7,118 nucleotides of DNA from Paramuribaculum sp. (GCA_029058455.1 JAIDXU010000004.1:1-7118); one strand, 5' to 3'. Counted from the first letter of the stretch, positions 1-7,113 are shown. Notes: a model not told the origin generated them from the letters alone. Translations and numbers: made by a program.

Positions 1-92
1 CTCCCGATGCTCCCAATCAGCCTCAATTCCCCTCAACTCTCCTCAAGCCGGGTGAGAAATTCAAGGAGGTTATTGAATTTGCTTTCAAATGA
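1..92 (+). CDS. galM: Aldose 1-epimerase (galactose mutarotase), C-terminal fragment cut by the window edge
   Basis: Reading from base 3 gives 29 codons and a TGA stop at 90-92. The peptide begins PDAPNQPQFPSTLLKPGEKF and ends in EFAFK. The pattern P-D-[AS]-P-N-Q-P-x-F-P-S-T-x-L-x-P-G-E is the well-conserved C-terminal signature of aldose 1-epimerases, which interconvert alpha and beta anomers of galactose and glucose; in the family it follows an E-T-Q motif containing the catalytic glutamate. That motif and the rest of the protein lie left of the window. Bases 1-2 are the end of the preceding codon (NCT). The other two plus frames give nothing recognisable here. The stop lies 61 bases before the next gene on the same strand, so the two may be co-transcribed. 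The fragment is short, but the motif is distinctive. Confidence 0.82.
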   Translation, partial: PDAPNQPQFPSTLLKPGEKFKEVIEFAFK

Positions 93-153
93 TCCAAAGC
101 TGAAAATAATATAACAAACATACATAATCAGAATCAATAAAATTTCTTTAGCA

Positions 154-1056
154 ATGAAACCCACACTTTTTGTGCTCGCTGCCGGTATGGGCTCGCGTTA
201 TGGCGGCCTCAAGCAGCTCGACACCGTTGGTCCTCACGGAGAAACCATCATGGACTATTCGATTTATGACGCCCTTCAGGCCGGTTTTGGCAAGGTGGTG
301 TTTGTGATCCGTAAGGATTTCGAGGATGATTTCAGAAAAATCGTGCTCTCAAAATATGAAGGCCATATCCCCACCGAGGTTTGTTTCCAGTCGATCGATG
401 ACCTTCCCGAAGGATATACCTGCCCTGCTGACCGCACCAAACCCTGGGGCACCAATCATGCCGTGCTGATGGGTAAGAATGCCATCAACGAGCCTTTTGC
501 CGTGATCAACGCCGACGACTTCTATGGCCGTGACGCCTTTAAGGTTATCGCCGACGAGCTTTCAAAGCCCCACGACAAGAAGGGTGACTATTGCATGGTT
601 GGCTTCCGTGTAGGCAATACCCTTACCGAAAACGGCTCTGTGAGCCGCGGTGTCTGCTCGACCGAAAACGGTAACCTTACCTCGGTTGTAGAGCGCACAA
701 AGATCTATTATAACGACAAGGGCGAAATCGTATTCCTTGACGAAAACGGTGTTGAACAGCCTCTTGACGCTAATGTGCCCGTTTCGATGAACCTCTGGGG
801 CTTTACTCCCGACTACTTCGATTATTCGGAGAGAGAGTTCAAGAAATTCCTCGACAAAGACATCAACACTCCCAAGAGCGAGTTCTTCATTCCTCTGGCT
901 GTTGACGCTCTTATCCACAACGGTGAAGCTACCGTTAAGGTGCTCGACACAACTTCAAAGTGGTTTGGCGTGACATATAGCGAGGATCGTCCCGGCGTAG
1001 TTGAGAAACTCGCTTCTCTCCATGCTCAGGGCGAATATCCCGAAAAACTCTTCTGA
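154..1056 (+). CDS. Sugar-phosphate nucleotidyltransferase (NTP_transferase family)
   Basis: A 300-residue cytoplasmic protein with the fold signatures of sugar-1-phosphate nucleotidyltransferases, which join a nucleoside triphosphate to a sugar 1-phosphate and release pyrophosphate. The nucleotide-binding loop is LAAGMGSRYGGLKQ (residues 8-21, with G11, G13, R15 and K20). PWGTNHAV (97-104) matches the base/sugar-binding segment. NADDFYG (119-125) holds the aspartates expected to bind the metal. TSVVERTK (176-183) resembles the V-x-E-K segment of the family, and NLWGF (213-217) the later sugar-binding strand. The C-terminus (269-300) is short, with no hexapeptide-repeat domain as in GlmU or GlgC. 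The ATG at 154 is used because an AT-rich leader without a Shine-Dalgarno sequence precedes it, as is usual in Bacteroidetes. Codon choice (AAG, AAC, GAC, CTC, CGT) suggests good expression. Substrate cannot be read from the sequence; the neighbouring galM end points to hexose 1-phosphates. An alternative is another NDP-sugar pyrophosphorylase for cell-envelope glycans. Confidence 0.88.
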   Translation: MKPTLFVLAAGMGSRYGGLKQLDTVGPHGETIMDYSIYDALQAGFGKVVFVIRKDFEDDFRKIVLSKYEGHIPTEVCFQSIDDLPEGYTCPADRTKPWGTNHAVLMGKNAINEPFAVINADDFYGRDAFKVIADELSKPHDKKGDYCMVGFRVGNTLTENGSVSRGVCSTENGNLTSVVERTKIYYNDKGEIVFLDENGVEQPLDANVPVSMNLWGFTPDYFDYSEREFKKFLDKDINTPKSEFFIPLAVDALIHNGEATVKVLDTTSKWFGVTYSEDRPGVVEKLASLHAQGEYPEKLF

Positions 1057-1079
1057 TTAAGTTCAGGATAAGATAATTG

Positions 1080-1123
1080 AAAAACCCCGGATGAGGATTC
1101 TCAAACCTTCATCCGGGGTTTTT
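1080..1123. terminator. Bidirectional intrinsic terminator between convergent genes
   Basis: The arm at 1080-1096 (AAAAACCCCGGATGAGG) pairs with 1106-1123 (CCTTCATCCGGGGTTTTT). The pairing is 15 perfect base pairs, then one bulged T at 1108, then two G-C pairs, around a 9-base loop. The A-run on the left and T-run on the right give a U-tract to transcripts from either strand. It begins 24 bases after the nucleotidyltransferase stop (1054-1056) and lies 17 bases beyond the stop of the minus-strand operon (1141-1143), so it can end both units. Nothing else is seen in 1057-1140. Confidence 0.9.
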
Positions 1124-1140
1124 GCTATGGTTTTATATCC

Positions 1141-2748
1141 TTATTCGGGAAGAGGATAATCGTAGAGCAATTCCCATTCCTTTACGAGGAGCACAGAGCC
1201 GTTGCCGCCGGTAAAGAAGTCACCGTATTTGGAGGCTGAGGCCACCATAAGGATATAGGTGGGAATACGGTTGGTGGCAACATAATTGAAAGGTATCACC
1301 GCGGTGACATAGCCGTCGGTCGAGCTGCCGCGCTGAGTCTGAGCGTAGGCCACAACCTGAGGCAGGTCGGGGCTGAAGAGCTGACGGTCGGAGGGCTTGG
1401 TGCGGATTTCAAAAGGCTCCGGACTGTCGATGAGCGCACTCCACACCACGCAGGTGTCGGGCTGCCCTTTAAGATGGGCATATTCGTTGTTGGAGTGAGA
1501 AATGGGGGTGGAAGTGTAGTTGAATGTCACTCTCACCGCTGTGGGGCGCTGGGTAAAGGGACGGCCGAATGAAAGCACTCCGTTTGTGCCGTCGGTGCGC
1601 ACATAATCGCCCGCAAAGAGGTTTCCGGCGGCCAGTTTGCCTAACATGGCGATGCCCACAAATCGGGTTTCAAGTCTGGCTCCGGCATATCCGGTTGGAG
1701 AGTTGGGATCGGTGATGGGAGTGGTGTTGCTGTCGCCGAGGGTTGTGGCGCCCTTGTTGCCCGTACCCCAGAAAGGAGTGCCGTCCTGAGCCCACGGGCA
1801 CCATACTTTGCCGTCGAGCCACCAGTTCTGAAGCATCCGGTTGGCGGGTTGGATATTCTCGCCGGTAGTGAAGGTAACGACAGGCGATTCATCCTCACCG
1901 GCTGTGGCACGCGCTTCATAGGTTGTGGAGGGCGAGAGGGCGGAAAGGCTACATGTCCACGACCCGTTGTTGTCGGTGAGATTGTCGTCGGAAATCTGCG
2001 ACCATCCTTCTTCGCCTGCGACACGATAATAGAAGCTGACCTTGCGGCCGCTCTCAGCCGAGGCATAGAGCCATGCCACGTTGGTCCATGCGTCGACCGA
2101 GGTCAATTCAACACTCAGGTCGGTGGTGAGCGCGGAGATGGTCCATGATTCTGTTTTCCCGAACTCGGTTACATTGACTGTGAGGGGAGTGGTGAGATTG
2201 ATCGGGGAGTCGGTGAGCGACGGTGTTATGACTGAATAGGCGCCTCCGAGACGGGCCTGCTCTACCTCGACTTGCGCGAGATTAAATCCGGTAGGGAAGG
2301 TAAGAGTGACAGTGCGGAGAGCAGGGTCGATAACGGTGTTTCCTATCTGACCTTTGGCCTTGAAACCGAGATTGAGCTGACGAGTGGCGCTGATTTTCCA
2401 AACATAGTCCTGATAAATCGACAGGGTGAGCGAGAGAGTGTCGGTGAGGTTGAGGCCGTTGACAATCTGGGCAGTGTCGGCCATGTGAGCCCCGGGAGTG
2501 ATGACAAACCGGGTGACTTTGAGCGACGCGGGATTGACCGAATCGTTGAGCACGAAGCTCACGGTGCGGCTGACTGAGTCGATAGAGGCGGCCCTGAGCT
2601 GTCCCTCCACTGCCATTTCGAGAATGTTGGCGTGGATGAAGGGGTAGGGGGTATCGTCTTCAATACATCCCGACATGGCGAAAATGGCCGTCACGCCGAG
2701 AGCTATGGCGGGATTGCGAAGCGGTGAGAAAATATTGTGTCGAGTCAT
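1141..2748 (-). CDS. Surface lipoprotein with Ig-like repeats, Fn3 domain and C-terminal PCMD domain
   Basis: A 535-residue predicted outer-membrane lipoprotein. Residues 1-27 are a lipoprotein signal peptide, with the lipobox ending A-M-S-G-C at Cys28. The next residues, I-E-D-D, fit the acidic export signal that sends Bacteroidetes lipoproteins to the cell surface. Residues about 36-123 and 129-208 look like two related Ig-like repeats: each has I-D-x-x-x-R-T-V followed by a hydrophobic strand (I56-D57 ... R61-T62-V63; I140-D141 ... R145-T146-V147) and ends in W-x-I-S-A. Residues about 212-296 form an Fn3-like domain with L-S-P-S-T-T-Y-E-A-R-A near its end. Residues about 303-531 match PCMD (putative carbohydrate metabolism domain, PF13201): GKVWCPWAQDGTPFWGTGNK (313-332), AAGNLFAGDYV, SFGRPFTQRPTA and SASKYGDFFTGGNGSVL (504-520). 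PCMD has a carbohydrate-related name, but I know of no proven reaction for it. The ATG at 2746-2748 is 14 bases after the stop of the preceding barrel gene; it is the last gene of the operon. Confidence 0.88.
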   Translation of the reverse strand: MTRHNIFSPLRNPAIALGVTAIFAMSGCIEDDTPYPFIHANILEMAVEGQLRAASIDSVSRTVSFVLNDSVNPASLKVTRFVITPGAHMADTAQIVNGLNLTDTLSLTLSIYQDYVWKISATRQLNLGFKAKGQIGNTVIDPALRTVTLTFPTGFNLAQVEVEQARLGGAYSVITPSLTDSPINLTTPLTVNVTEFGKTESWTISALTTDLSVELTSVDAWTNVAWLYASAESGRKVSFYYRVAGEEGWSQISDDNLTDNNGSWTCSLSALSPSTTYEARATAGEDESPVVTFTTGENIQPANRMLQNWWLDGKVWCPWAQDGTPFWGTGNKGATTLGDSNTTPITDPNSPTGYAGARLETRFVGIAMLGKLAAGNLFAGDYVRTDGTNGVLSFGRPFTQRPTAVRVTFNYTSTPISHSNNEYAHLKGQPDTCVVWSALIDSPEPFEIRTKPSDRQLFSPDLPQVVAYAQTQRGSSTDGYVTAVIPFNYVATNRIPTYILMVASASKYGDFFTGGNGSVLLVKEWELLYDYPLPE

Positions 2749-2762
2749 AGTGGCGTGGAAAA

Positions 2763-3629
2763 TTAGATTGTGACTCCGAGACCGAAGTTGATGTTGAAGA
2801 TATTGAATCTGAAATTGGCTCCCGAGCTTGTGCGCGATACGTGGTCAATGTTGTTGGTAGTTTGCTTTTCATGCTTTACATGTATGCCAAACACACCAAA
2901 CGACACGTTAAAGCAAACGTTGTCTAACACAAACACACAGAGACCGGGTGAGAAGTTAAGGCTTATTTCGCCCGAAGTGGTGCGGGTGTCGCTCGGAACA
3001 TTGTTATAGCTTCTGAGAAACCTTGATTTTCCGGCGGCAAACGACAGGTCGACTTCGTTAAACACTGCAAAACGCTTCATGGTGCCGAGACCTACATAAT
3101 TGCGGTAGAGCAGGCCGAGCGAATAATCAGACGCGCTGTAGCGCACCTCGCTCACATCAAACGAAAGGTCGTCGCCGAAATCCATCGCTATATGGCCGAG
3201 ATGACCGTCGGAGTTTGAGTAGCCCAATTTCAGACCGAGGCTCTGATTGCTTTTGATAAAGTAGGCAATTGTGGGGCGGATACTATAGCGTTTCACCTTG
3301 AGGTCGAGGTCTTTCATCACACTGAGAAGCTCCATGTCCTCGCTGTTGAATTCGCCGTAGCTTGCGGTGAGACCCACGAGCCATTGCCCTTTGGGTATGA
3401 ACATGAAGTTATAGAGACCGCGCTCATAACGGCCGTAGTTTTTCTGGGGCAGGATGATACTCACGGTGTCACCGCCAATAATCACCTTGCGGTCGAGCAG
3501 GGTGGAGTCGATCGGAGCGCCGACATGTCGCAGGGAGTCGGAACGCAGAAATGGTTGCATGGCTTGTGAAGCCATCGGCAGAAGGATGGCGGCACAGGCT
3601 AATATGATTTTGATAAATGAGTTGTTCAT
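2763..3629 (-). CDS. Outer-membrane beta-barrel protein with FIPKGQW motif (second of two paralogues)
   Basis: A 288-residue protein of unknown function, predicted to be an outer-membrane barrel. Residues 1-23 are a signal peptide (hydrophobic stretch 8-19, cleavage likely after S-Q-A). Residues 24-70 form a soluble N-terminal extension with D-R-K-V-I-I-G-G-D-T-V-S (46-57), absent from its upstream paralogue. From FIPKGQW (77-83) onward the chain is made of amphipathic, alternating, aromatic-rich strands with glycine turns. It ends in a strand-like N-I-N-F-G-L-G-V-T-I, as barrel proteins do. Blocks shared with the upstream gene include K-R-F-A-V-F-N-E-V (185-193), F-S-P-G-L (226-230), F-G-V-F-G (244-248) and A-N-F-R-F-N-I-F (271-278). 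The ATG at 3627-3629 lies 18 bases after the upstream stop and directly opens the signal peptide, so the start is firm. Its position between two lipoprotein genes suggests they act together at the outer membrane; the role itself cannot be inferred. Confidence 0.85.
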   Translation of the reverse strand: MNNSFIKIILACAAILLPMASQAMQPFLRSDSLRHVGAPIDSTLLDRKVIIGGDTVSIILPQKNYGRYERGLYNFMFIPKGQWLVGLTASYGEFNSEDMELLSVMKDLDLKVKRYSIRPTIAYFIKSNQSLGLKLGYSNSDGHLGHIAMDFGDDLSFDVSEVRYSASDYSLGLLYRNYVGLGTMKRFAVFNEVDLSFAAGKSRFLRSYNNVPSDTRTTSGEISLNFSPGLCVFVLDNVCFNVSFGVFGIHVKHEKQTTNNIDHVSRTSSGANFRFNIFNINFGLGVTI

Positions 3630-3647
3630 ATTGTCAGGATGGAGGAT

Positions 3648-4412
3648 TTAGAGATAGAAGGCCACGCCAAAAGAGATTGAAAACAAATTGACCTTGAAGT
3701 TGGCGTTTTTGCTGTTGCGGTGTGACTCATAGATGCGGTCGGTCACGGCTTTGGTGCGCGTGTAGTCGAAACCGAGCACTCCAACATTGACCTCAATGGC
3801 CGAATAGTTGTTGAGAAACATCACCATGCCGGGCGCAAGACCTACGCTGAGCTGGAAATTACGCTCCATCGTGCCGGTGAAGTCTTCAAGCGACCCGCTA
3901 AGTATCTTTGATTCGCCTCCTCCCAATTCAAGCTGCATTTCGTTGAAGAGGGCAAAACGGGTGTTGTTGCCGAGGGAGATATAATAACGTGCGGCGCCCA
4001 TTGCATAGAAGTTCTGACCGAGAGTGTTGAGATGATCTATATCATAGGTGGTCTCCGAGTCGATCTTTATGGTGCCGCTGTCAAAGTTATTCATGTTGCG
4101 CTGATAGGCCAGACGTCCTCCGACGGCCAGATTGTCGGCCACGGCATACATCACCATAGGGCTAACCTTAAACGAGTAGGTGGAGCCGTTGAGACCTTCT
4201 GCTATCAGAAACTGATAGTCGTTCTGCCGGTCCTGAGTGTAGTTTACCGACAGTCCGGTGATCCACTGTCCTTTAGGCACAAAAGATATGTGCTCGAGAT
4301 TGCGGGCGAATTGCTCCTGACACGCCGCCGGCTCCGGATGGAGCAGTGCCGTGAGCAGCATGAGTGCGGCGAGAGTCCCGAACAGAGACTTCAGGTTGAA
4401 ACGTGATGGCAT
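3648..4412 (-). CDS. Outer-membrane beta-barrel protein with FVPKGQW motif (first of two paralogues)
   Basis: A 254-residue protein of unknown function, predicted to be an outer-membrane barrel. The open frame extends to an ATG at 4536-4538, but I place the start at 4410-4412. From there the protein opens with a signal peptide (basic R4/K8, hydrophobic 10-24, likely cleaved around P-A-A-C-Q, residues 29-32). The longer version would add 42 proline-rich residues before it and overlap the upstream gene by 71 bases. With the shorter start, the gap is a normal AT-rich 55 bases. FVPKGQW is at residues 44-50. Alternating hydrophobic strands follow, with the blocks T-R-F-A-L-F-N-E-M (151-159), L-A-P-G-M (192-196), G-V-L-G-F (211-215) and A-N-F-K-V-N-L-F (237-244). 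The chain ends in S-F-G-V-A-F-Y-L, a plausible closing strand. Unlike the downstream paralogue, only about 13 residues separate the signal peptide from the first strand. Cys31 could be read as a lipobox, but P-A-A-C is a poor one. Confidence 0.85.
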   Translation of the reverse strand: MPSRFNLKSLFGTLAALMLLTALLHPEPAACQEQFARNLEHISFVPKGQWITGLSVNYTQDRQNDYQFLIAEGLNGSTYSFKVSPMVMYAVADNLAVGGRLAYQRNMNNFDSGTIKIDSETTYDIDHLNTLGQNFYAMGAARYYISLGNNTRFALFNEMQLELGGGESKILSGSLEDFTGTMERNFQLSVGLAPGMVMFLNNYSAIEVNVGVLGFDYTRTKAVTDRIYESHRNSKNANFKVNLFSISFGVAFYL

Positions 4413-4467
4413 TTTTAGATTGAATGAATATTGAAATGTGATGTTATGAGGGTGAAATGGTTGAGGG
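4413..4467 (-). other. Short AT-rich spacer between first lipoprotein gene and first barrel gene
   Basis: These 55 bases are the longest gap in the minus-strand operon. Read on the minus strand they are A/T/C-rich and end in CAATCTAAAA directly before the ATG at 4410-4412, the kind of A-rich leader that replaces a Shine-Dalgarno sequence in Bacteroidetes. I see no hairpin, no T-run and no match to the Bacteroidetes minus-7 box (TAnnTTTG), so read-through from the upstream gene is the simplest reading. Confidence 0.5.
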
Positions 4468-7113
4468 TCAGTAGCTGAGCACGAGATTGTCAATCCATAG
4501 CGAGCTGCCTCGCGAGGTGGAGGTGGCCGGATCGTCAACGGTCATGAGCCGTGAGGTCTCTTCGTCGATTGTGCCCATGGCGGTGGAAGAGGCAAACATT
4601 ACCTTGATCGAGGTGGCTTTTACTCCGAATTGCTCATAGGTGAGAGGCACTATAAAAGCGGTATAGGTGAGGGCGGTGGAGAGCCGGGTGCGACCCGAGG
4701 CTATCAGGATCGAATGTCCGTCGCTATCCTTGCCCATCACATCTACGATTACGAGTCCGGAGGCGCCCGAGTTGTTGGCTGCGGGTTTAAACATATAGAA
4801 ACCGTTTAGTGCCAGCGGTCTCGAGCTGAAAGCTATTCCCTGATCGTAGACCTCGCTGAGAGTCAGGGGATCGAACGAATAGGAGCCTAAAAACAGTCGG
4901 CCGGTTGAGCGGTTGGCTATCTCCGGAATATTGAGCGAGTAGGGGGTGTAGGGTAGGGAGGTCTGCCTGTAGTCGGGAATCGGGCTGCCGTTCACGTCCC
5001 ATCCCACATTGTCGAGCCTAACGGCATAGGCACCGCTATAGGCTTCGGTGACAGAATAGGTCGACGGGGCGAGATACCATGTGTTGTGGTTGGTAGCTCC
5101 GAGACAGAAGGTTTTGTCGTTGACATTTGCCCAACCGTCGGGGGCTGAGAGCGTGAATGATGTGCGGTTCTGGCGGTTGTAGATTTCCACGATATTCTGG
5201 GTATATCGTCCTCCGCTCAACATGTTTTTATAGTCGATGGCGTTTGTCACCTCTTCAAAGTCGGCGTTGGGGAGCTGGAGCACCGATTCGGTGGTGACGG
5301 TTACAGGCTCGGTGAGAATAGGCACTTTGTCGTCAACCAACGTCGCCTGAAAACGATAGCGTGTGTCGGGTCGGAGGCCTGTAACCATTATCGAACCCTC
5401 TTGTGGGAATCGTTCCACCGAGGTAAGCTTTTCGCCGTTACCGTAGACTATGGCACATGCGGTTATAAGTGAGCGCAGCGATTCGTCGGGAGTCTCGATT
5501 TTAACGATGGCATGGTTGGCAAAAGCATCTACGGCAATTGTAAACGAGGGGCTAACACGGTTGATTTCTACCTCAAGTTTGAGTATGTCGCAATAATACA
5601 CTCTCAACTCCACCTTGCTCGTCAGCGAGGGATTGCCGGGAGTGGGGGTTATGTCGTCATCTTTCATGTCAAATCTCACGACATAATTGTTATTGTTGAG
5701 ATGTTCTATCTGTTTAACTGTCAGCTCCTGCCAGTCGCCGGCGCCGCTCTTGCCCATAAGGGTGAGATTTTCAGCGAGATTGCTGGCCGGGCATTTCACT
5801 ACTATCTCGCCTGAGTTGGTGCCTGCTATGATCGAGGAAACCGACACTATCGAGAGGTCGACCGGAATAACATCCACGTCAAGAGTAGACAGCGGGCTAA
5901 CACGACCGGCGCGGTCGCGGGCCATGAGACAGAAGCGGTTGGCATTATCATCGCTTCTCATAAAGCTGACCACATGCGAGAGATCGATTTTAACATCACA
6001 CTCTCCTCCGGTCGGAGAATCAAGGCCCTCGGCTTTGAAACCGAATTTGCCGAGCAACTCCTTTTGAGCCGGAGTGAGCGACAGAAGATTGATCTGCGCG
6101 GGCCAGCCGGCGGATATGAGCGACGGTGAGGTGGTGGTGAGGGTGAGGGCATTGAGATTGTGTCCCGACACCGACATGCCGGTCTCGGAGGGGAGAGCTG
6201 AGCCTTCGGCCACTTCGACAGGTTCGCCGGGAGTGAATCCTATCGGGGTGATTTCAGGATAATTACCTTTGATAAAGGCTTCGGTAAGAGCCACGGTTAC
6301 ATCATCGGTTATTACTTTTCGGTCGAACGACACCACGACTTTGGGTGCGTCGCCCGACTCGTCATAAAGCGACATCGAAGCCTCATAGAGCATTGCGGGA
6401 GATGTGTCTGAAATCTGCAAAGGCTCAAAAGAGACACTTTCACCCGACGGGAGAGTCAGGTTGAGGATGAGCGACACATTGCCGGGGCGAAGATAAATGA
6501 ACCCGCTTTCCTCTGACGGCACCTCAACATAAGCGCCACCCTCGCTGTGGAGCACAGCCGAATAGGCGGGGAAATATTTGCGCCAGTTATCACTGTAGGT
6601 TATTTGGAAGACGGTATTGGCCAGAGTGCAGGGAATCACGGCCTTTGAAACCTCGGTGTTGTTGACTCTTGTCTGAATGGAGCCTTTGAAACATGGAGTG
6701 CCGATACCCTCGTTGTCGAGACTTCCCCATTGGGCTTCAAGAAGATAGGAGCCGGGGAGGAAACGCTGGCTTTGGGGAAAATCATCCAGAGTGTTCCAGC
6801 TTGCCGAGTTGTCGGTGATAAGGTCGGTGAGAGTTACGCTAAACTGCGACCCATTGGGCAGCGGCGAAACCCTTATCGGAGCGGCAGCTGGCTCTGAGGC
6901 CGAATGTATCAGGGGATCGACAGTAACGGAGGGTTGTATATAGCCTGAACCTTCGCCATTGTTGATCTTGTCATCCGAACATCCCCACATAAACAGGCAT
7001 AACCCTAAAAGGCATAGGGCTGAGGCAGTTGCGGCTAATGTTCTCATGGCGGTGGAACCGGAGGTTGATATTCGTGTCATGTAGAGATGTGCTACTGATT
7101 CAGTCACAGGCAT
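4468..7113 (-). CDS. Surface lipoprotein with DUF4493, Fn3-like and C-terminal PCMD-type domains
   Basis: The longest frame has 881 residues, numbered here from the ATG at 7111-7113. Met12 (7078-7080) and Met23 (7045-7047) are better starts: from Met23 the signal peptide is M-R-T-L followed by a hydrophobic core and the lipobox F-M-W-G-C (Cys45). No upstream stop is visible because the window ends 5 bases further on. Cys45 is followed by S-D-D-K, the Bacteroidetes surface-export signal. Residues about 57-290 fit DUF4493 (GSYLLEAQWGS at 121-131; C-T-L-A-N-T-V-F at 162-169). Residues about 370-415 look Ig-like (R-D-R-A-G-R-V-S). About 522-608 is an Fn3-like domain (L-R-P-D-T-R-Y-R-F). Residues 613-881 are a PCMD-type beta-sandwich, starting L-P-N-A-D-F-E-E, with FLGSYSFDPL (741-750), YDQGIAFSSRPLALNGFY (756-773) and the closing S-S-L-W-I-D-N-L-V-L-S-Y. 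It is the first gene of the visible operon. Its ligand is unknown; a carbohydrate or envelope component is only an inference from the PCMD name. Confidence 0.87.
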   Translation of the reverse strand: MPVTESVAHLYMTRISTSGSTAMRTLAATASALCLLGLCLFMWGCSDDKINNGEGSGYIQPSVTVDPLIHSASEPAAAPIRVSPLPNGSQFSVTLTDLITDNSASWNTLDDFPQSQRFLPGSYLLEAQWGSLDNEGIGTPCFKGSIQTRVNNTEVSKAVIPCTLANTVFQITYSDNWRKYFPAYSAVLHSEGGAYVEVPSEESGFIYLRPGNVSLILNLTLPSGESVSFEPLQISDTSPAMLYEASMSLYDESGDAPKVVVSFDRKVITDDVTVALTEAFIKGNYPEITPIGFTPGEPVEVAEGSALPSETGMSVSGHNLNALTLTTTSPSLISAGWPAQINLLSLTPAQKELLGKFGFKAEGLDSPTGGECDVKIDLSHVVSFMRSDDNANRFCLMARDRAGRVSPLSTLDVDVIPVDLSIVSVSSIIAGTNSGEIVVKCPASNLAENLTLMGKSGAGDWQELTVKQIEHLNNNNYVVRFDMKDDDITPTPGNPSLTSKVELRVYYCDILKLEVEINRVSPSFTIAVDAFANHAIVKIETPDESLRSLITACAIVYGNGEKLTSVERFPQEGSIMVTGLRPDTRYRFQATLVDDKVPILTEPVTVTTESVLQLPNADFEEVTNAIDYKNMLSGGRYTQNIVEIYNRQNRTSFTLSAPDGWANVNDKTFCLGATNHNTWYLAPSTYSVTEAYSGAYAVRLDNVGWDVNGSPIPDYRQTSLPYTPYSLNIPEIANRSTGRLFLGSYSFDPLTLSEVYDQGIAFSSRPLALNGFYMFKPAANNSGASGLVIVDVMGKDSDGHSILIASGRTRLSTALTYTAFIVPLTYEQFGVKATSIKVMFASSTAMGTIDEETSRLMTVDDPATSTSRGSSLWIDNLVLSY

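Noticed and set aside
74..81. TGAATTTG as a Bacteroidetes minus-7 promoter box for the nucleotidyltransferase
   Set aside because: It has one mismatch at a key position, lies within the galM coding end, and has no TTTG box at the expected distance upstream. I do not call a promoter.
63..104. AAGGAGGT at 63-70 as a ribosome-binding site for a small gene
   Set aside because: It lies inside the last codons of galM. The only nearby ATG (89-91) opens a 4-codon frame, and Bacteroidetes do not depend on such sites.
1641..2066. A 141-codon open frame on the minus strand inside the PCMD lipoprotein gene, plus plus-strand frames at 1849-2148 and 2272-2577
   Set aside because: They are low-complexity arginine/proline/serine-rich or antisense translations lying wholly within a well-supported gene, with no recognisable domain. 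They are frame shadows.
4413..4538. N-terminal extension of the first barrel gene, starting at the ATG at 4536-4538
   Set aside because: It would put 42 proline-rich, non-conserved residues in front of a clear signal peptide and overlap the upstream coding end by 71 bases. The ATG at 4410-4412 explains the data better.
4576..7057. A 13-base direct repeat, CATGGCGGTGGAA, at 4576-4588 and 7045-7057
   Set aside because: An exact 13-base match is not surprising by chance in 7 kb. The copies lie in different protein contexts and have no flanking similarity.
1141..7113. Interpretation of the operon as a classical polysaccharide-utilisation locus
   Set aside because: There is no TonB-dependent transporter, no SusD-like protein, no carbohydrate-active enzyme and no regulator in the window. 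The barrels, at 254-288 residues, are far too small to be SusC.
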